A stretch of 64,000 nt of DNA from Haloferax marisrubri (GTDB lineage Archaea; Halobacteriota; Halobacteria; Halobacteriales; Haloferacaceae), in the NCBI RefSeq assembly GCF_001469875.2, contig NZ_LOPW02000003.1, positions 71,310 through 135,309 on the forward strand, in the 5' to 3' direction. Position numbers and translations under genes: made by a program. A model generated the notes under the pieces. That model made no database searches, was not told the origin of the DNA, and worked only from the letters and a program-made list of their open reading frames with translations. Shown piece by piece: positions 53,579-60,810 of the stretch. Numbering within the stretch: position 1 is the stretch's first letter; every line of letters starts with the position of its first letter.

Positions 53579-54352
53579 TCAGGTCTCGGGCGCGTCGTTC
53601 CAGAGGTCGACGTGGAGTCGCGGCGTGTAGCGGTAGCCGAACGCCGCGGCGAGGTCGGCGACCTCGGTCCGGGTCCGAGCGAGTTGCTCGCGGGTCTGTC
53701 CCTCTGGCATGAGCAACACGTCGCTGTCGCTGATTTCGCGGTCTGTGACGCCGCGCACGTCGGCGACGAGCGACTCGATTTCGTCGAGGTCGTCGCGGCC
53801 GGTGACGACGAACTTCAGTTGGAAGTCCGCGGCGTGTTCGACCAACGAGGCGAGCGCGTCGAGGTCGACGCGGGCGGTCTCGTGTCGCTCGGTCCAGACG
53901 CCGGGGTCAACATCGGCCGGGGCGTTGTCGGGCGTCGGCGTCGACGACGCGAGTTTCGGGCTGATGCTCGCGAGGTCGACCGGCGCGTCGGTTTCGAGCG
54001 TCCCGTTCGTCTCGACGGTCAGGTGGTAGTCGTCGGCGAGCGCCGACAGGAGCGCGTCGGTCTCGTCGTGGACGAGGGGTTCGCCGCCGGTGACGACCAC
54101 GTGCTCGGGAGACCGCGACTCGACCTCGGCGACGATTTCGTCGAGGCTCATCCACGCGTGAGTCGGCTCCCACGAGGTGTGAAAGGAGTCGCAGAACCAA
54201 CAGCGGAGGTTACAGCCGCTGGTGCGGACGAACGTGCTCGGGACGCCGGCGAGCTTGCCCTCGCCCTGTAGCGACGCGAACAGCTCGTTTATCGGGAGGC
54301 GCTCGCCCTCGGCGTCGGTGTCGTCGCGGGCGACGGTGTCGGAGACGGGCAT
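53579..54352 (-). CDS. queE: 7-carboxy-7-deazaguanine synthase (radical SAM)
   Basis: A 257-residue radical SAM enzyme that makes CDG from 6-carboxy-tetrahydropterin. The 4Fe-4S motif C-x3-C-x2-C reads TSGCNLRCWFCDSFHTSW (about 46-63); VVVTGGEPLVHDE is the GGE SAM-binding motif. INELFASLQGEG precedes it, as in other QueE proteins. The ATG at 54352 overlaps the queD stop by one base (TGATG), so translation is coupled. Confidence 0.95.
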   Translation of the reverse strand: MPVSDTVARDDTDAEGERLPINELFASLQGEGKLAGVPSTFVRTSGCNLRCWFCDSFHTSWEPTHAWMSLDEIVAEVESRSPEHVVVTGGEPLVHDETDALLSALADDYHLTVETNGTLETDAPVDLASISPKLASSTPTPDNAPADVDPGVWTERHETARVDLDALASLVEHAADFQLKFVVTGRDDLDEIESLVADVRGVTDREISDSDVLLMPEGQTREQLARTRTEVADLAAAFGYRYTPRLHVDLWNDAPET

Positions 54353-54828
54353 CAGAATCCGGCGCAGAGTTCCGACGTTTCGCTGACCGAGACCGAGACC
54401 TCGGAGACGGTGTCGGGGAGCGCCGCGAGCAGTTTCTCCTCGAGCACGACGGCCATCACCTCGGCCGTCGGCGGCGCGTCGAGGACGACCGTTCCGTCGG
54501 CGTCGCCGGAGCGCTCGAACGCCTCGACCAGCGGGTCGCCCGACTCGACGAGGAAGCGGTGGTCCCACTCGTCGATGACGTCGGTGACGACGCCCTTGTC
54601 GACGACCCAGCCCTCGTCGGTCAGGTCGCCGACGACGCGGACCGAAATCTCGTAGTTGTGCCCGTGCGGGCGGCTACACTTGCCGTCGTGGTGGAGGAGG
54701 CGGTGACCGGCGCTGATGCGAATCGGTCGGTCGCGACCGATGTGGAGGACGCGCTCGCCTGCTCGGGACAGCGGGGTCTCGTCGTCGGCTTCCGCCGACC
54801 GTGCGTGTTCTAGTGTTCCCCGAGGCAT
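54352..54828 (-). CDS. queD: 6-carboxy-5,6,7,8-tetrahydropterin synthase
   Basis: A 158-residue PTPS-family enzyme, the step before QueE in deazaguanine synthesis. Zinc histidines: ISAGHRLLHHDGKCSRPHGHNYEI region, with catalytic Cys in the C-x3-HGHNY motif (about 51-58); WDHRFLV and PTAEVMAV follow. The N-terminal ~25 residues are an acidic extension. First gene of the operon. TATA-like AATTATAT (54851-54858 on minus) is about 26 bases before the ATG, so the mRNA is probably leaderless. Confidence 0.94.
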   Translation of the reverse strand: MPRGTLEHARSAEADDETPLSRAGERVLHIGRDRPIRISAGHRLLHHDGKCSRPHGHNYEISVRVVGDLTDEGWVVDKGVVTDVIDEWDHRFLVESGDPLVEAFERSGDADGTVVLDAPPTAEVMAVVLEEKLLAALPDTVSEVSVSVSETSELCAGF

Positions 54829-54850
54829 ATTCGGAGATTATCACGAGAGT

Positions 54851-54858
54851 ATATAATT
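54851..54858 (-). promoter_or_regulatory. TATA box of the queD-queE-queC operon
   Basis: AATTATAT on the minus strand, centred about 26 bases before the queD ATG, the only such element near the operon start. Confidence 0.6.
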
Positions 54859-54984
54859 CTCCTGTCTCGGCCCTGTCGGTCGAATAGAGGGACCTGTCGG
54901 TCACAGTCGAGTCGGAGACAGAACGCGGACAGACGCCGGCGAACGCGGACAGACGCAAGCGGACGTGGCTGGGCGCGGCCGGGT

Positions 54985-55368
54985 CTACGGCTGGTCGGCG
55001 ATTGCCTCGCGCCACTGGTCGGGGACGCGGGTCGGGCGGCCCTCGTCGTCCATGGCGACTTGGACCGTCTCGCCGGTGGCGACGACCTCGCCCTCGTAGG
55101 AGAGCGTGTAGTAGATGGGGAAGCTCTTTCCGCCGGGCTCGCCGGCCTCGACTTCCACCTCGACGGTGCCGACGCCCTCGATGGGCGCGCGGTAGTCGAG
55201 TTCGAGGTGCGCGACGACGATGTGTGGGTCGGAAAGCGGGGTGTCCATCACCTCCTCGAAGAAGCGGACGCGGGCCTGCTCGCAGTAGGTCGCGTAGACC
55301 GCGTTGTTCACGTGTCCGAACGAGTCGTGGTCGCGGAACCGGACTTCCACCTCGGCGACGAAGCTCAT
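54985..55368 (-). CDS. Acyl-CoA thioesterase, 4HBT hotdog family
   Basis: A 127-residue hotdog-fold protein: VRFRDHDSFGHVNNAVYATYCEQAR is the 4-hydroxybenzoyl-CoA thioesterase signature with the catalytic Asp in RDHDSFGHVNN, followed by LELDYRAPI. Predicted to hydrolyse a cytoplasmic acyl-CoA; chain specificity unknown. I start at the ATG at 55368 (MSFVAEVEV), the normal family start; the upstream in-frame extension is unlikely. Confidence 0.9.
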   Translation of the reverse strand: MSFVAEVEVRFRDHDSFGHVNNAVYATYCEQARVRFFEEVMDTPLSDPHIVVAHLELDYRAPIEGVGTVEVEVEAGEPGGKSFPIYYTLSYEGEVVATGETVQVAMDDEGRPTRVPDQWREAIADQP

Positions 55369-55566
55369 TGCGGTGCGCGACACGGGCGAGGAGTATAGCA
55401 CCGACGGTTTGTCTCCGGCGGGACCGGTGAACGAACCGACAGCAGGGACCGAACAGACGCGGGGAACGAACGAGTAGACGGCGGTGAAGCGGGCGAGCAG
55501 ACGGCGGAGAGACGAGCGAGAAAAATGGGGGAGAGACGAGTGAAAGGAAAACGGAAACGGGACGGC

Positions 55567-55845
55567 TCAGTTCGCCGTCCGGGCGGACTGGTCCGTGACA
55601 GTAGACTGCCGGCCGTGGAGCGCGACGGCCTTCCAGACGTTCGAGCGCGAGCCGGCGCGGACCATCTCGACGGGGACGCGAGCGCCCTCGGGGAGGGACG
55701 CGAGCGTGTCGCGGATGCGCTCTGACTCGTAGGCCACGAGGTGGCGCGTTTCGTTCGTCTCGTGCAGTTCGACCGTCATCGTTTCGTGGTCGTTCATCTC
55801 GACGCGGACGTTCACCAACACCGGCGCGGACGCGAGGGTCACCAT
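55567..55845 (-). CDS. Small haloarchaeal protein of unknown function, paralogue of the 13.8 kb gene
   Basis: A 92-residue protein whose core (VEMNDHETMTVELHETNETR, then IRDTLASLPEGARVPVEMV and SRSNVWKAVAL) aligns with the 13776-14027 product. Mostly beta with no membrane segment. A TATA-like stretch at 55880-55887 would place transcription near 55857, so a GTG at 55854 is an alternative start. Divergent from the ferredoxin gene. Function unknown. Confidence 0.78.
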   Translation of the reverse strand: MVTLASAPVLVNVRVEMNDHETMTVELHETNETRHLVAYESERIRDTLASLPEGARVPVEMVRAGSRSNVWKAVALHGRQSTVTDQSARTAN

Positions 55846-55985
55846 CACGCTCACCTACGAATCCGCCCGTCATAAGCCGTTATAATACTGATATCTTCGG
55901 GTATGGACTCTACATAGACGAGAGAGCCACGACCGAGAGGGTGGCAGGGGTACACCCATGTCGGGGCGGGCCTAACGACCGACGA

Positions 55986-56351
55986 ATGACCGACCGCGAC
56001 TCTCGACCCGAGAGTGACCCGACCGACTCGACCGTCACGGTCCGCGTCCGCGACACCGACGGTGACCGCGTCACCGACCTCAGCGTCGAACGCGGGACCG
56101 TGCTCCGCGACGCGTTACTCGACGCGGGTATTTCGCCGTACGCGCGGCTCACGAAGCGAGTGAACTGCGGCGGGCGCGGCCTCTGTGCGACGTGCGGCGT
56201 CCGGGTTCGGTCGGGAGAGCCGACGGCCGACCACTGGCACGACGACCTCGCGGCGCGGTTCGGCTACCCACGGCTCTCGTGTCAGATTCACGTCGACGAG
56301 TCGATGACGGTCGAACTGGTCGAGAAGGAAGTGTGGGGCGGGCGGGAGTAG
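55986..56351 (+). CDS. 2Fe-2S ferredoxin domain protein
   Basis: A 121-residue plant-type 2Fe-2S ferredoxin. Cluster ligands follow C-x5-C-x2-C in VNCGGRGLCATCGVRVRSG (about 61-69), with the fourth Cys in PRLSCQIHVDESM. The arrangement resembles Isc-like or oxidoreductase-associated ferredoxins rather than the abundant halophilic ferredoxin with its long acidic insertion. Start at the ATG at 55986; the first ~18 residues are acidic. Confidence 0.9.
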   Translation: MTDRDSRPESDPTDSTVTVRVRDTDGDRVTDLSVERGTVLRDALLDAGISPYARLTKRVNCGGRGLCATCGVRVRSGEPTADHWHDDLAARFGYPRLSCQIHVDESMTVELVEKEVWGGRE

Positions 56352-56402
56352 AGGGTGTTGTGGGGCGAGACTAAGGAGTGAACTGACCAGTACGAGAGAA
56401 GA

Positions 56403-56426
56403 CAGTCCGCTCTCCCCGATTTGAAC
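56403..56426. repeat. Duplicated tRNA-Tyr 3' end (att-like direct repeat)
   Basis: Twenty-four bases identical to 56521-56544, which are the last 21 bases of tRNA-Tyr plus three flanking bases. The copy lies 118 bases further downstream of the tRNA 3' end, the arrangement left by tRNA-site integration. Confidence 0.8.
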
Positions 56427-56517
56427 TCACTCGCAACGCTTCGCGTTGCTCGCTGCTCAAATCGGGTCGAGAAATCCTTCACATTCAACACCGCTCGCTG
56501 CGCTCGCGGGTGTTGAA
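56415..56517. repeat. Nested palindromes between the tRNA-Tyr repeats
   Basis: CCCGATTTGA (56415-56424) pairs with TCAAATCGGG (56457-56466) around an inner hairpin GCAACGC-TTC-GCGTTGC (56433-56449). A second hairpin, TTCAACACCGC with GCGGGTGTTGAA (56484-56494 and 56506-56517), follows. These resemble the TCGCTGCGCTCGC-type intergenic palindromes common in haloarchaea. Confidence 0.65.
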
Positions 56518-56523
56518 GTTCAG

Positions 56524-56597
56524 TCCGCTCTCCCCGATTTGAACGGGGGACAAGCCGATCTACAGTCGGCTGCTCTGCCAGGCTGAGCTAAGAGCGG
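56524..56597 (-). tRNA. tRNA-Tyr (GUA)
   Basis: On the minus strand: acceptor CCGCTCT...AGAGCGG, D-arm with GCTCAGCCTGGCAGAGC, anticodon stem GCCGA/TCGGC around loop CTGTAGA (anticodon GTA), and T-arm GGGG-GTTCAAATC-type. Discriminator A; CCA not encoded; no intron. Confidence 0.95.
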
Positions 56598-56671
56598 TCA
56601 AGAGAATCTCAATCTACGGGTAGACTTAAGAATTCTCATTCCGGGCGGCGAAGCGCCAGACGACGGGGCGA

Positions 56672-58735
56672 TTACTCGTCGGTCGTCGCCGACTCGGAAC
56701 CGTCCGCAGACGCCGGCTCGGTGCCGTCCGACTCGTCGCCCTCACCGTCGGTGTCGCTATCGTTCGACTCGGCGTCGAGGTCGTCGGCGCTCGTCTCGCG
56801 GACGCGGATTCCCTTCCCGGCGAGATGTTGCATCTGGCGCTGGGCGAAGTCCTCCTCGCTGGTGCCACGAGTGGCGAGCACGTAGACGAGCGCGCTCCCC
56901 GTCGGGCGCATGGTTCGGCCGGCGCGTTGAGAGCCCTGCCGACGAGAGCCGCCGAGGCCGGAGGCGACGATTGCGAGGCCGGCGTTCGGGAGGTCGATAC
57001 CCTCGTCGCCGATGCGGGAGATGACGAGCGTGTCGAGGTCGCCGTCGCGGAACGCCTCGAAATACGCCTCGCGGCGGTGGTGCCGGGTCTCGCCGCTGAC
57101 GAACGGCACGTCGAGCGCCTCGGCAATCGCCTCGCCCTGGTCGAGGTAATCGACGAAGACGAGCGCCTTCGAGTCGGCGTGTCGGGCGCGGAGCCGACGA
57201 ATCTCGAATATCTTCCCGGGGTTCATCGCGGCGAGCATGTGCCGCTCGCGGCCGTCGCTGGAGGCCCACTCGTTTCTGGCCATGTCGTCGCCCCAACCCA
57301 CGTAACGAATCTCGACTTCGGGTTCCTGGACGTAGCCGGCGTCGAAGAGCTTCCCCCAGTCGGTGCCGATGGGCGGGCCGATGAGCGTGAAAATCTCGGC
57401 TTCCTTGTCGTCCTCGCGGATGGGCGTCGCCGACAGGCCGAGGCGGTGTTTGGACTGGAGGTCGGCGCTCCGCTGGAAGACGCGACTCGGGATGTGGTGG
57501 GCCTCGTCGTAGATGATGAGCCCCCAGCGACGCGAGTCGAAAAGCGACCGGTGGCGGTCCATCCCGGCGGTCTGGTAAGTGGCGATGGTGACGGGACGAA
57601 TCTCCTTCGCACCGCCGTGGTACTCGCCGATTTGGTCGGCGTCGAGGTCGGTCGTCGAGAGCAGTTCCTCGCGCCACTGGCGGGCGAGTTCGCGACTCGG
57701 GACGAGAACGAGCGTCTCGCCGCCGACCGCGGCGAGCGCGCCGATACCGGCGATGGTCTTCCCCGCGCCGGGCGGCCCGACGAGGACGCCGGCGCGCTGG
57801 TCGACGAACCGGTCGACCCAGTCTCGCTGGTAGTCGCGGAGGTCGACGCCGAGCGTGACGTCGAGTTCCTCGCCCTCTTCGAGGTCGCGGTCGTCCTCGA
57901 CGGGGTAGCCCGCGTCGTAGAGGATGCGCTTTATCGCCGCGATTTCCTCGTCTCTGACCCACGCCTCGGTGTCCGAGATGGGGGCGTAGACGTGGTCGTC
58001 GTCGAGTTTCTGGAGCGCGACGTTGCCCATGAGGCTCTCCGTCGCGGCTTCGAGGACGGTGTATCCCTCCTCGTGAGAGTAGAGACGGAACTGGTGGGCG
58101 CGCTTCCATTGGTCTTCGACCCACGTTTCGAGGTGCGGCGACCGCTCGGGGAGGACCGACCGAAGCATCGAGAGGAGCGATTCGACCTCGTCGAAGGGGG
58201 CCTGCCACACGTCTTCCTGCCGGATTCGGTAGAGGTAGCCGCGGCCTCGGCCCTCGCGGTCGCCGGTGGTGTCGGCGAGGTGGGCGAACTGCGAGAGCCT
58301 CGCCCGCGTGTACTGAGTCGGGTTGTCGACGACTATCTCGCGGCGTTTCGGAAAGAGAACGACCCGCTCGCGCGAGGCGAGTTCGCCCCACTCCGTCGGG
58401 TACCAGACGGTCGGGTCGGTCTCGACGTTCACCCGCTGGACTCGCCCGGCGTCGGCGAGGGCGTCGAGACCGTCCATCGCGTCCGCCTGCGAGACGCCGA
58501 GGCGACGAGCGACCTGCTGGGCGGTCACGACGGGGCGACCCTCGGATTCGAGCGCGTCGTAGAACGACGCGAGCGAGACGTCATCGTCGTCGTCCGCGCC
58601 GCCCGGGCGGTCTGCATCGTCCGGTGACGCGTCGGTCGCGTCGGCCAGTCGGTCGAGCACGTCTCGGGACGCATCGGTCTCGTCGGCGTCGCCGCCCCCG
58701 TCGGGAGGACTTCGGTCCTCGTCCTCGGCAGTCAT
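56672..58735 (-). CDS. rad25: XPB/Rad25-like DNA repair helicase
   Basis: A 687-residue superfamily 2 helicase. After a ~60-residue acidic N-terminus comes a winged-helix-like region (VTAQQVARRLGVSQADAMDG). The helicase core has Walker A LVGPPGAGKTIAG, motif II IIYDEAHHIPS, motif III GLSATPIRED, motif V IGDEGIDLPN and VI QRAGRTMRPTG. The acidic C-terminal tail is Ser/Asp/Glu-rich. Such archaeal XPB proteins act in DNA opening during repair, often with the nuclease Bax1, which is not adjacent here. Start at the ATG at 58735. Confidence 0.9.
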   Translation of the reverse strand: MTAEDEDRSPPDGGGDADETDASRDVLDRLADATDASPDDADRPGGADDDDDVSLASFYDALESEGRPVVTAQQVARRLGVSQADAMDGLDALADAGRVQRVNVETDPTVWYPTEWGELASRERVVLFPKRREIVVDNPTQYTRARLSQFAHLADTTGDREGRGRGYLYRIRQEDVWQAPFDEVESLLSMLRSVLPERSPHLETWVEDQWKRAHQFRLYSHEEGYTVLEAATESLMGNVALQKLDDDHVYAPISDTEAWVRDEEIAAIKRILYDAGYPVEDDRDLEEGEELDVTLGVDLRDYQRDWVDRFVDQRAGVLVGPPGAGKTIAGIGALAAVGGETLVLVPSRELARQWREELLSTTDLDADQIGEYHGGAKEIRPVTIATYQTAGMDRHRSLFDSRRWGLIIYDEAHHIPSRVFQRSADLQSKHRLGLSATPIREDDKEAEIFTLIGPPIGTDWGKLFDAGYVQEPEVEIRYVGWGDDMARNEWASSDGRERHMLAAMNPGKIFEIRRLRARHADSKALVFVDYLDQGEAIAEALDVPFVSGETRHHRREAYFEAFRDGDLDTLVISRIGDEGIDLPNAGLAIVASGLGGSRRQGSQRAGRTMRPTGSALVYVLATRGTSEEDFAQRQMQHLAGKGIRVRETSADDLDAESNDSDTDGEGDESDGTEPASADGSESATTDE

Positions 58736-58835
58736 CGAAGGCGGGTACGGTCGCGACGGGGAAACGGCTTGCGACACCGGGAGTTCGTGATGGGAAACGA
58801 CGGTGGAAAAGCGAGGTTACTGGGACGTACCGAGG

Positions 58836-59318
58836 TTACTGAGACGTGCTCGACCGCGCCGGAACCATCCGGTCGAACACGGCCCGAAAGTCGTCGTCGA
58901 CGGTGAGGAACTCGGGGAACTCCTCGAGGGTCCGGACGCCGTCGAGGTAGACGTACTCGACCGGTTCGGGAGGTATCTCCTCGAAGACCTGAACCGGACC
59001 CCGTTCGGACAGGCCGACGAACGGCCGCCCCTCCGGGTCGGTCTGCGGTGTCAGTTCGTGTTCGAGGTAGAGTTTCGCCATCGCGAGCGCGCTCGCGAGC
59101 GGGACCTGTCCGGGCGTCAACTGCCAGGTGACCTCGCGGTCTTCGTAGTGGACGGTGGTCACGTAGCCGTCGTCGAACCGGAAGCACTCGACTCGCTCGT
59201 CCGAGCGCGACCACCGCGTCTCCGTCGAGCGGGAGCGTTCGAGGGACCACTCCCCGTTGCCTCCGCGGCCCGACACGACCTCGTTGAGGCGCACCCACAC
59301 GCGACTGAGCGCACGCAT
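58836..59318 (-). CDS. Origin-adjacent protein of unknown function
   Basis: A 160-residue soluble acidic protein, MRALSRVWVRLNEVVSGRG..., with a middle segment DDGYVTTVHYEDREVTWQLT and a helix-rich ASALAMAKLYLEHEL. No family recognised; no membrane segment, cysteine motif or nucleotide-binding loop. A TATA-like stretch (AATTA core near 59344-59352) sits about 28 bases before the ATG, supporting expression. It lies between XPB and the origin, transcribed away from the origin. Confidence 0.65.
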   Translation of the reverse strand: MRALSRVWVRLNEVVSGRGGNGEWSLERSRSTETRWSRSDERVECFRFDDGYVTTVHYEDREVTWQLTPGQVPLASALAMAKLYLEHELTPQTDPEGRPFVGLSERGPVQVFEEIPPEPVEYVYLDGVRTLEEFPEFLTVDDDFRAVFDRMVPARSSTSQ

Positions 59319-59456
59319 ACGTTACCGATTCGTTCCCCGGGGTAATTGCATTGACGCCACGAGAACAGCACAGTCCGTCAGCAGAGAACATTTCGAGACG
59401 CGTCGTATCTTGACGTGCTCGGAACGTGGTTGCACAGGGTGCACGTGAGTCGCATG

Positions 59457-59476
59457 CACACCACGTTTCCGGTGAA
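59457..59476 (+). repeat. ORB 1
   Basis: CACACCACGTTTCCGGTGAA, matching the consensus exactly, plus orientation (toward orc). Confidence 0.9.
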
Positions 59477-59573
59477 CGAGAAGGGTCGAGGCTCGGTTCG
59501 GGACCCGCGTGGAAGTCGGTGTCGGCGGTCGGTCGCCGGCGAAGTCTCACCGAACTGTTGCCCCCGAGTCTCC

Positions 59574-59593
59574 CACACCTCGCTTCCGGTGAA
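59574..59593 (+). repeat. ORB 2
   Basis: Differs from the consensus at two positions (CACACCTCGCTTCCGGTGAA); plus orientation. Confidence 0.8.
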
Positions 59594-59619
59594 TCCCGAG
59601 TCCGCGTGAGACGGTCAGA

Positions 59620-59639
59620 GACACCACGTTTCCGGTGAA
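59620..59639 (+). repeat. ORB 3
   Basis: GACACCACGTTTCCGGTGAA, one mismatch; plus orientation, 46 bases from ORB 2. Confidence 0.9.
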
Positions 59640-59700
59640 TTGGTGCGAAGTTCGCGACTCGGAAATCAGGTTCCAGTAGCGGGGCACCGCGGGTCGTGAG

Positions 59701-59761
59701 TGCGGAACACGACAGTCAGTCAGCCCAGCCAGTCGCGACGTAGGTGCGAAACACGACGGTC
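59701..59761 (+). repeat. 17-bp imperfect direct repeat in the origin
   Basis: TGCGGAACACGACAGTC (59701-59717) and TGCGAAACACGACGGTC (59745-59761), two mismatches, 44 bases apart, between ORB 3 and ORB 4. Confidence 0.5.
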
Positions 59762-59893
59762 TGGACTGTTCCGCGGTCAACTCTCTACCGTTAGCCTCGC
59801 CCGTTCGACCACAACCGTTCGAACGGGTGGGAAACACCGACTCTCCACCAGCTGCGACGAGTCGAGTCGGCGGAGAACGTAGCAACGCTGACA

Positions 59894-59913
59894 GACACCA
59901 CGTTTCCGGTGAA
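59894..59913 (+). repeat. ORB 4
   Basis: GACACCACGTTTCCGGTGAA, same as ORB 3; plus orientation. Confidence 0.9.
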
Positions 59914-59994
59914 ACCGGCGTGAGGGGACACGGCTGTAACACCGGCCGGTGGTGACGCCGGGAGGTCGGCCAACGGTGAGGTCGAAGTCAGGCG

Positions 59995-60014
59995 CACACC
60001 ACGTTTCCGATGAA
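59995..60014 (+). repeat. ORB 5
   Basis: CACACCACGTTTCCGATGAA, one mismatch in the GGTGAA half; plus orientation. Confidence 0.85.
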
Positions 60015-60120
60015 CTGAGCTGAGCGTCTGTCGGCGGTAGACGCGGCGACGAGGGAGTGTAGCCACTCGTAGACCATCCGCAGTTCTCGGTTCCGGTCGA
60101 ATCGGTCCACTTATTACGAA

Positions 60121-60140
60121 CACACCGGGTTTCCGGTGAA
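60121..60140 (+). repeat. ORB 6
   Basis: CACACCGGGTTTCCGGTGAA, two mismatches; plus orientation. Confidence 0.85.
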
Positions 60141-60198
60141 ATAGGAGGTATTAGAGTGTTTGACGGCGTGATTCGTCCGAGGTGCTGTCTCGGTGTGA

Positions 60199-60218
60199 GA
60201 CACCGAATTTCCGGTGAG
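60199..60218 (+). repeat. ORB 7
   Basis: GACACCGAATTTCCGGTGAG, the most divergent box; plus orientation, the last before the AT-rich stretch. Confidence 0.75.
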
Positions 60219-60286
60219 AGTGTCGTCCGGATTGAGTAGCAGGGGTCGAATAGTGACGCGGGGCTGGTCGATAGATGTGGACAGCA

Positions 60287-60322
60287 CGTATAACAACAAT
60301 TAAATAGTTTATTTGTGTTACC
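60287..60322. other. AT-rich candidate duplex-unwinding element
   Basis: The most AT-rich run in the origin (centred on CAATTAAATAGTTTATTTG), between ORB 7 and the orc-proximal boxes, where strand opening would be expected. Confidence 0.6.
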
Positions 60323-60352
60323 GACCATTGATACACTCGCGAAAAAGAGAAT

Positions 60353-60371
60353 GTACTCGAAACTCGAGTAC
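60353..60371. repeat. Origin palindrome GTACTCGA-AAC-TCGAGTAC
   Basis: Perfect eight-base arms with a three-base centre, 30 bases after the AT-rich element. Confidence 0.6.
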
Positions 60372-60381
60372 TGTTCGACCT

Positions 60382-60409
60382 GAATACACCGTCTCTGACG
60401 TGTGTATTC
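60382..60409. repeat. Origin inverted repeat GAATACAC / GTGTATTC
   Basis: Perfect eight-base arms (60382-60389 and 60402-60409) with 12 bases between them, directly after the previous palindrome. Confidence 0.55.
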
Positions 60410-60669
60410 GAGGATTCGAGAAGTCTCGTGGGATGTCGCTCTCGTTGGCTCTTGGAGATTCTCGCGGTTTTTCACACGTTCTTCCGAGTCCGCGTAGACC
60501 GCGGTGAGGTCGACCCTCGTAACCAACGCTCGCGGTGAATTATCACGGCGGCAGCGGGTCTACTCGGTCTACCCGCAGCGTGACTCGTTAGTTTCGCGCG
60601 TTCTCTCTCCGCTTTCGAGTGGGTCGCGGGCCGTGTGCAGTCGGTCTCGTGGGGTCAGGTAGACTCCCC

Positions 60670-60689
60670 CACACCGTGTTTCCGGTGAA
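60670..60689 (+). repeat. ORB 8
   Basis: CACACCGTGTTTCCGGTGAA, two mismatches; plus orientation, on the orc side of the AT-rich element. Confidence 0.88.
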
Positions 60690-60735
60690 TCGATACCTAC
60701 GTTTCGTGTGGACGGGAAACCGGGGTTCGTGGCCG

Positions 60736-60755
60736 TTCACCGGAAACGTGGTGTG
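60736..60755 (-). repeat. ORB 9 (inverted)
   Basis: TTCACCGGAAACGTGGTGTG, the exact reverse complement of ORB 1. Confidence 0.92.
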
Positions 60756-60782
60756 TGTGTGCTGAGTCGAATGGTAAGTCCT

Positions 60783-60802
60783 TTCACCGGAAACGTGGTG
60801 TG
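60783..60802 (-). repeat. ORB 10 (inverted, in the orc promoter)
   Basis: Exact reverse complement of ORB 1, ending eight bases before the orc ATG, so initiator binding here would cover the orc transcription start. Confidence 0.92.
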
Positions 60803-60810
60803 TTGCGAAC

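Larger units (their letters stand above)
59457..60802. other. Replication origin region
   Basis: The 1.49-kb gap between the unknown protein (start 59318) and orc (start 60811) has no credible gene. It holds ten origin recognition boxes close to CACACCACGTTTCCGGTGAA: seven plus-oriented, an AT-rich stretch (60287-60322), a region of palindromes (60353-60409), one more plus-oriented box and two minus-oriented boxes. ORBs of this sequence in inverted orientation beside an orc1/cdc6 gene are the known layout of haloarchaeal chromosomal origins. Multiple short open frames here look non-coding. Confidence 0.9.

Noticed and set aside
55960..55985. Possible fifth iron box (CCTAA half-site) before the ferredoxin gene
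   Set aside because: Only one half-site is present; the opposing TTAGG arm is missing. A similar single half-site lies before the SRPBCC gene, suggesting chance.
59457..60802. CRISPR array, considered because of the repeated ~20-base units
   Set aside because: Spacing is irregular (46 to 471 bases), orientation is mixed, and the unit matches haloarchaeal ORBs next to an orc gene. No cas genes.
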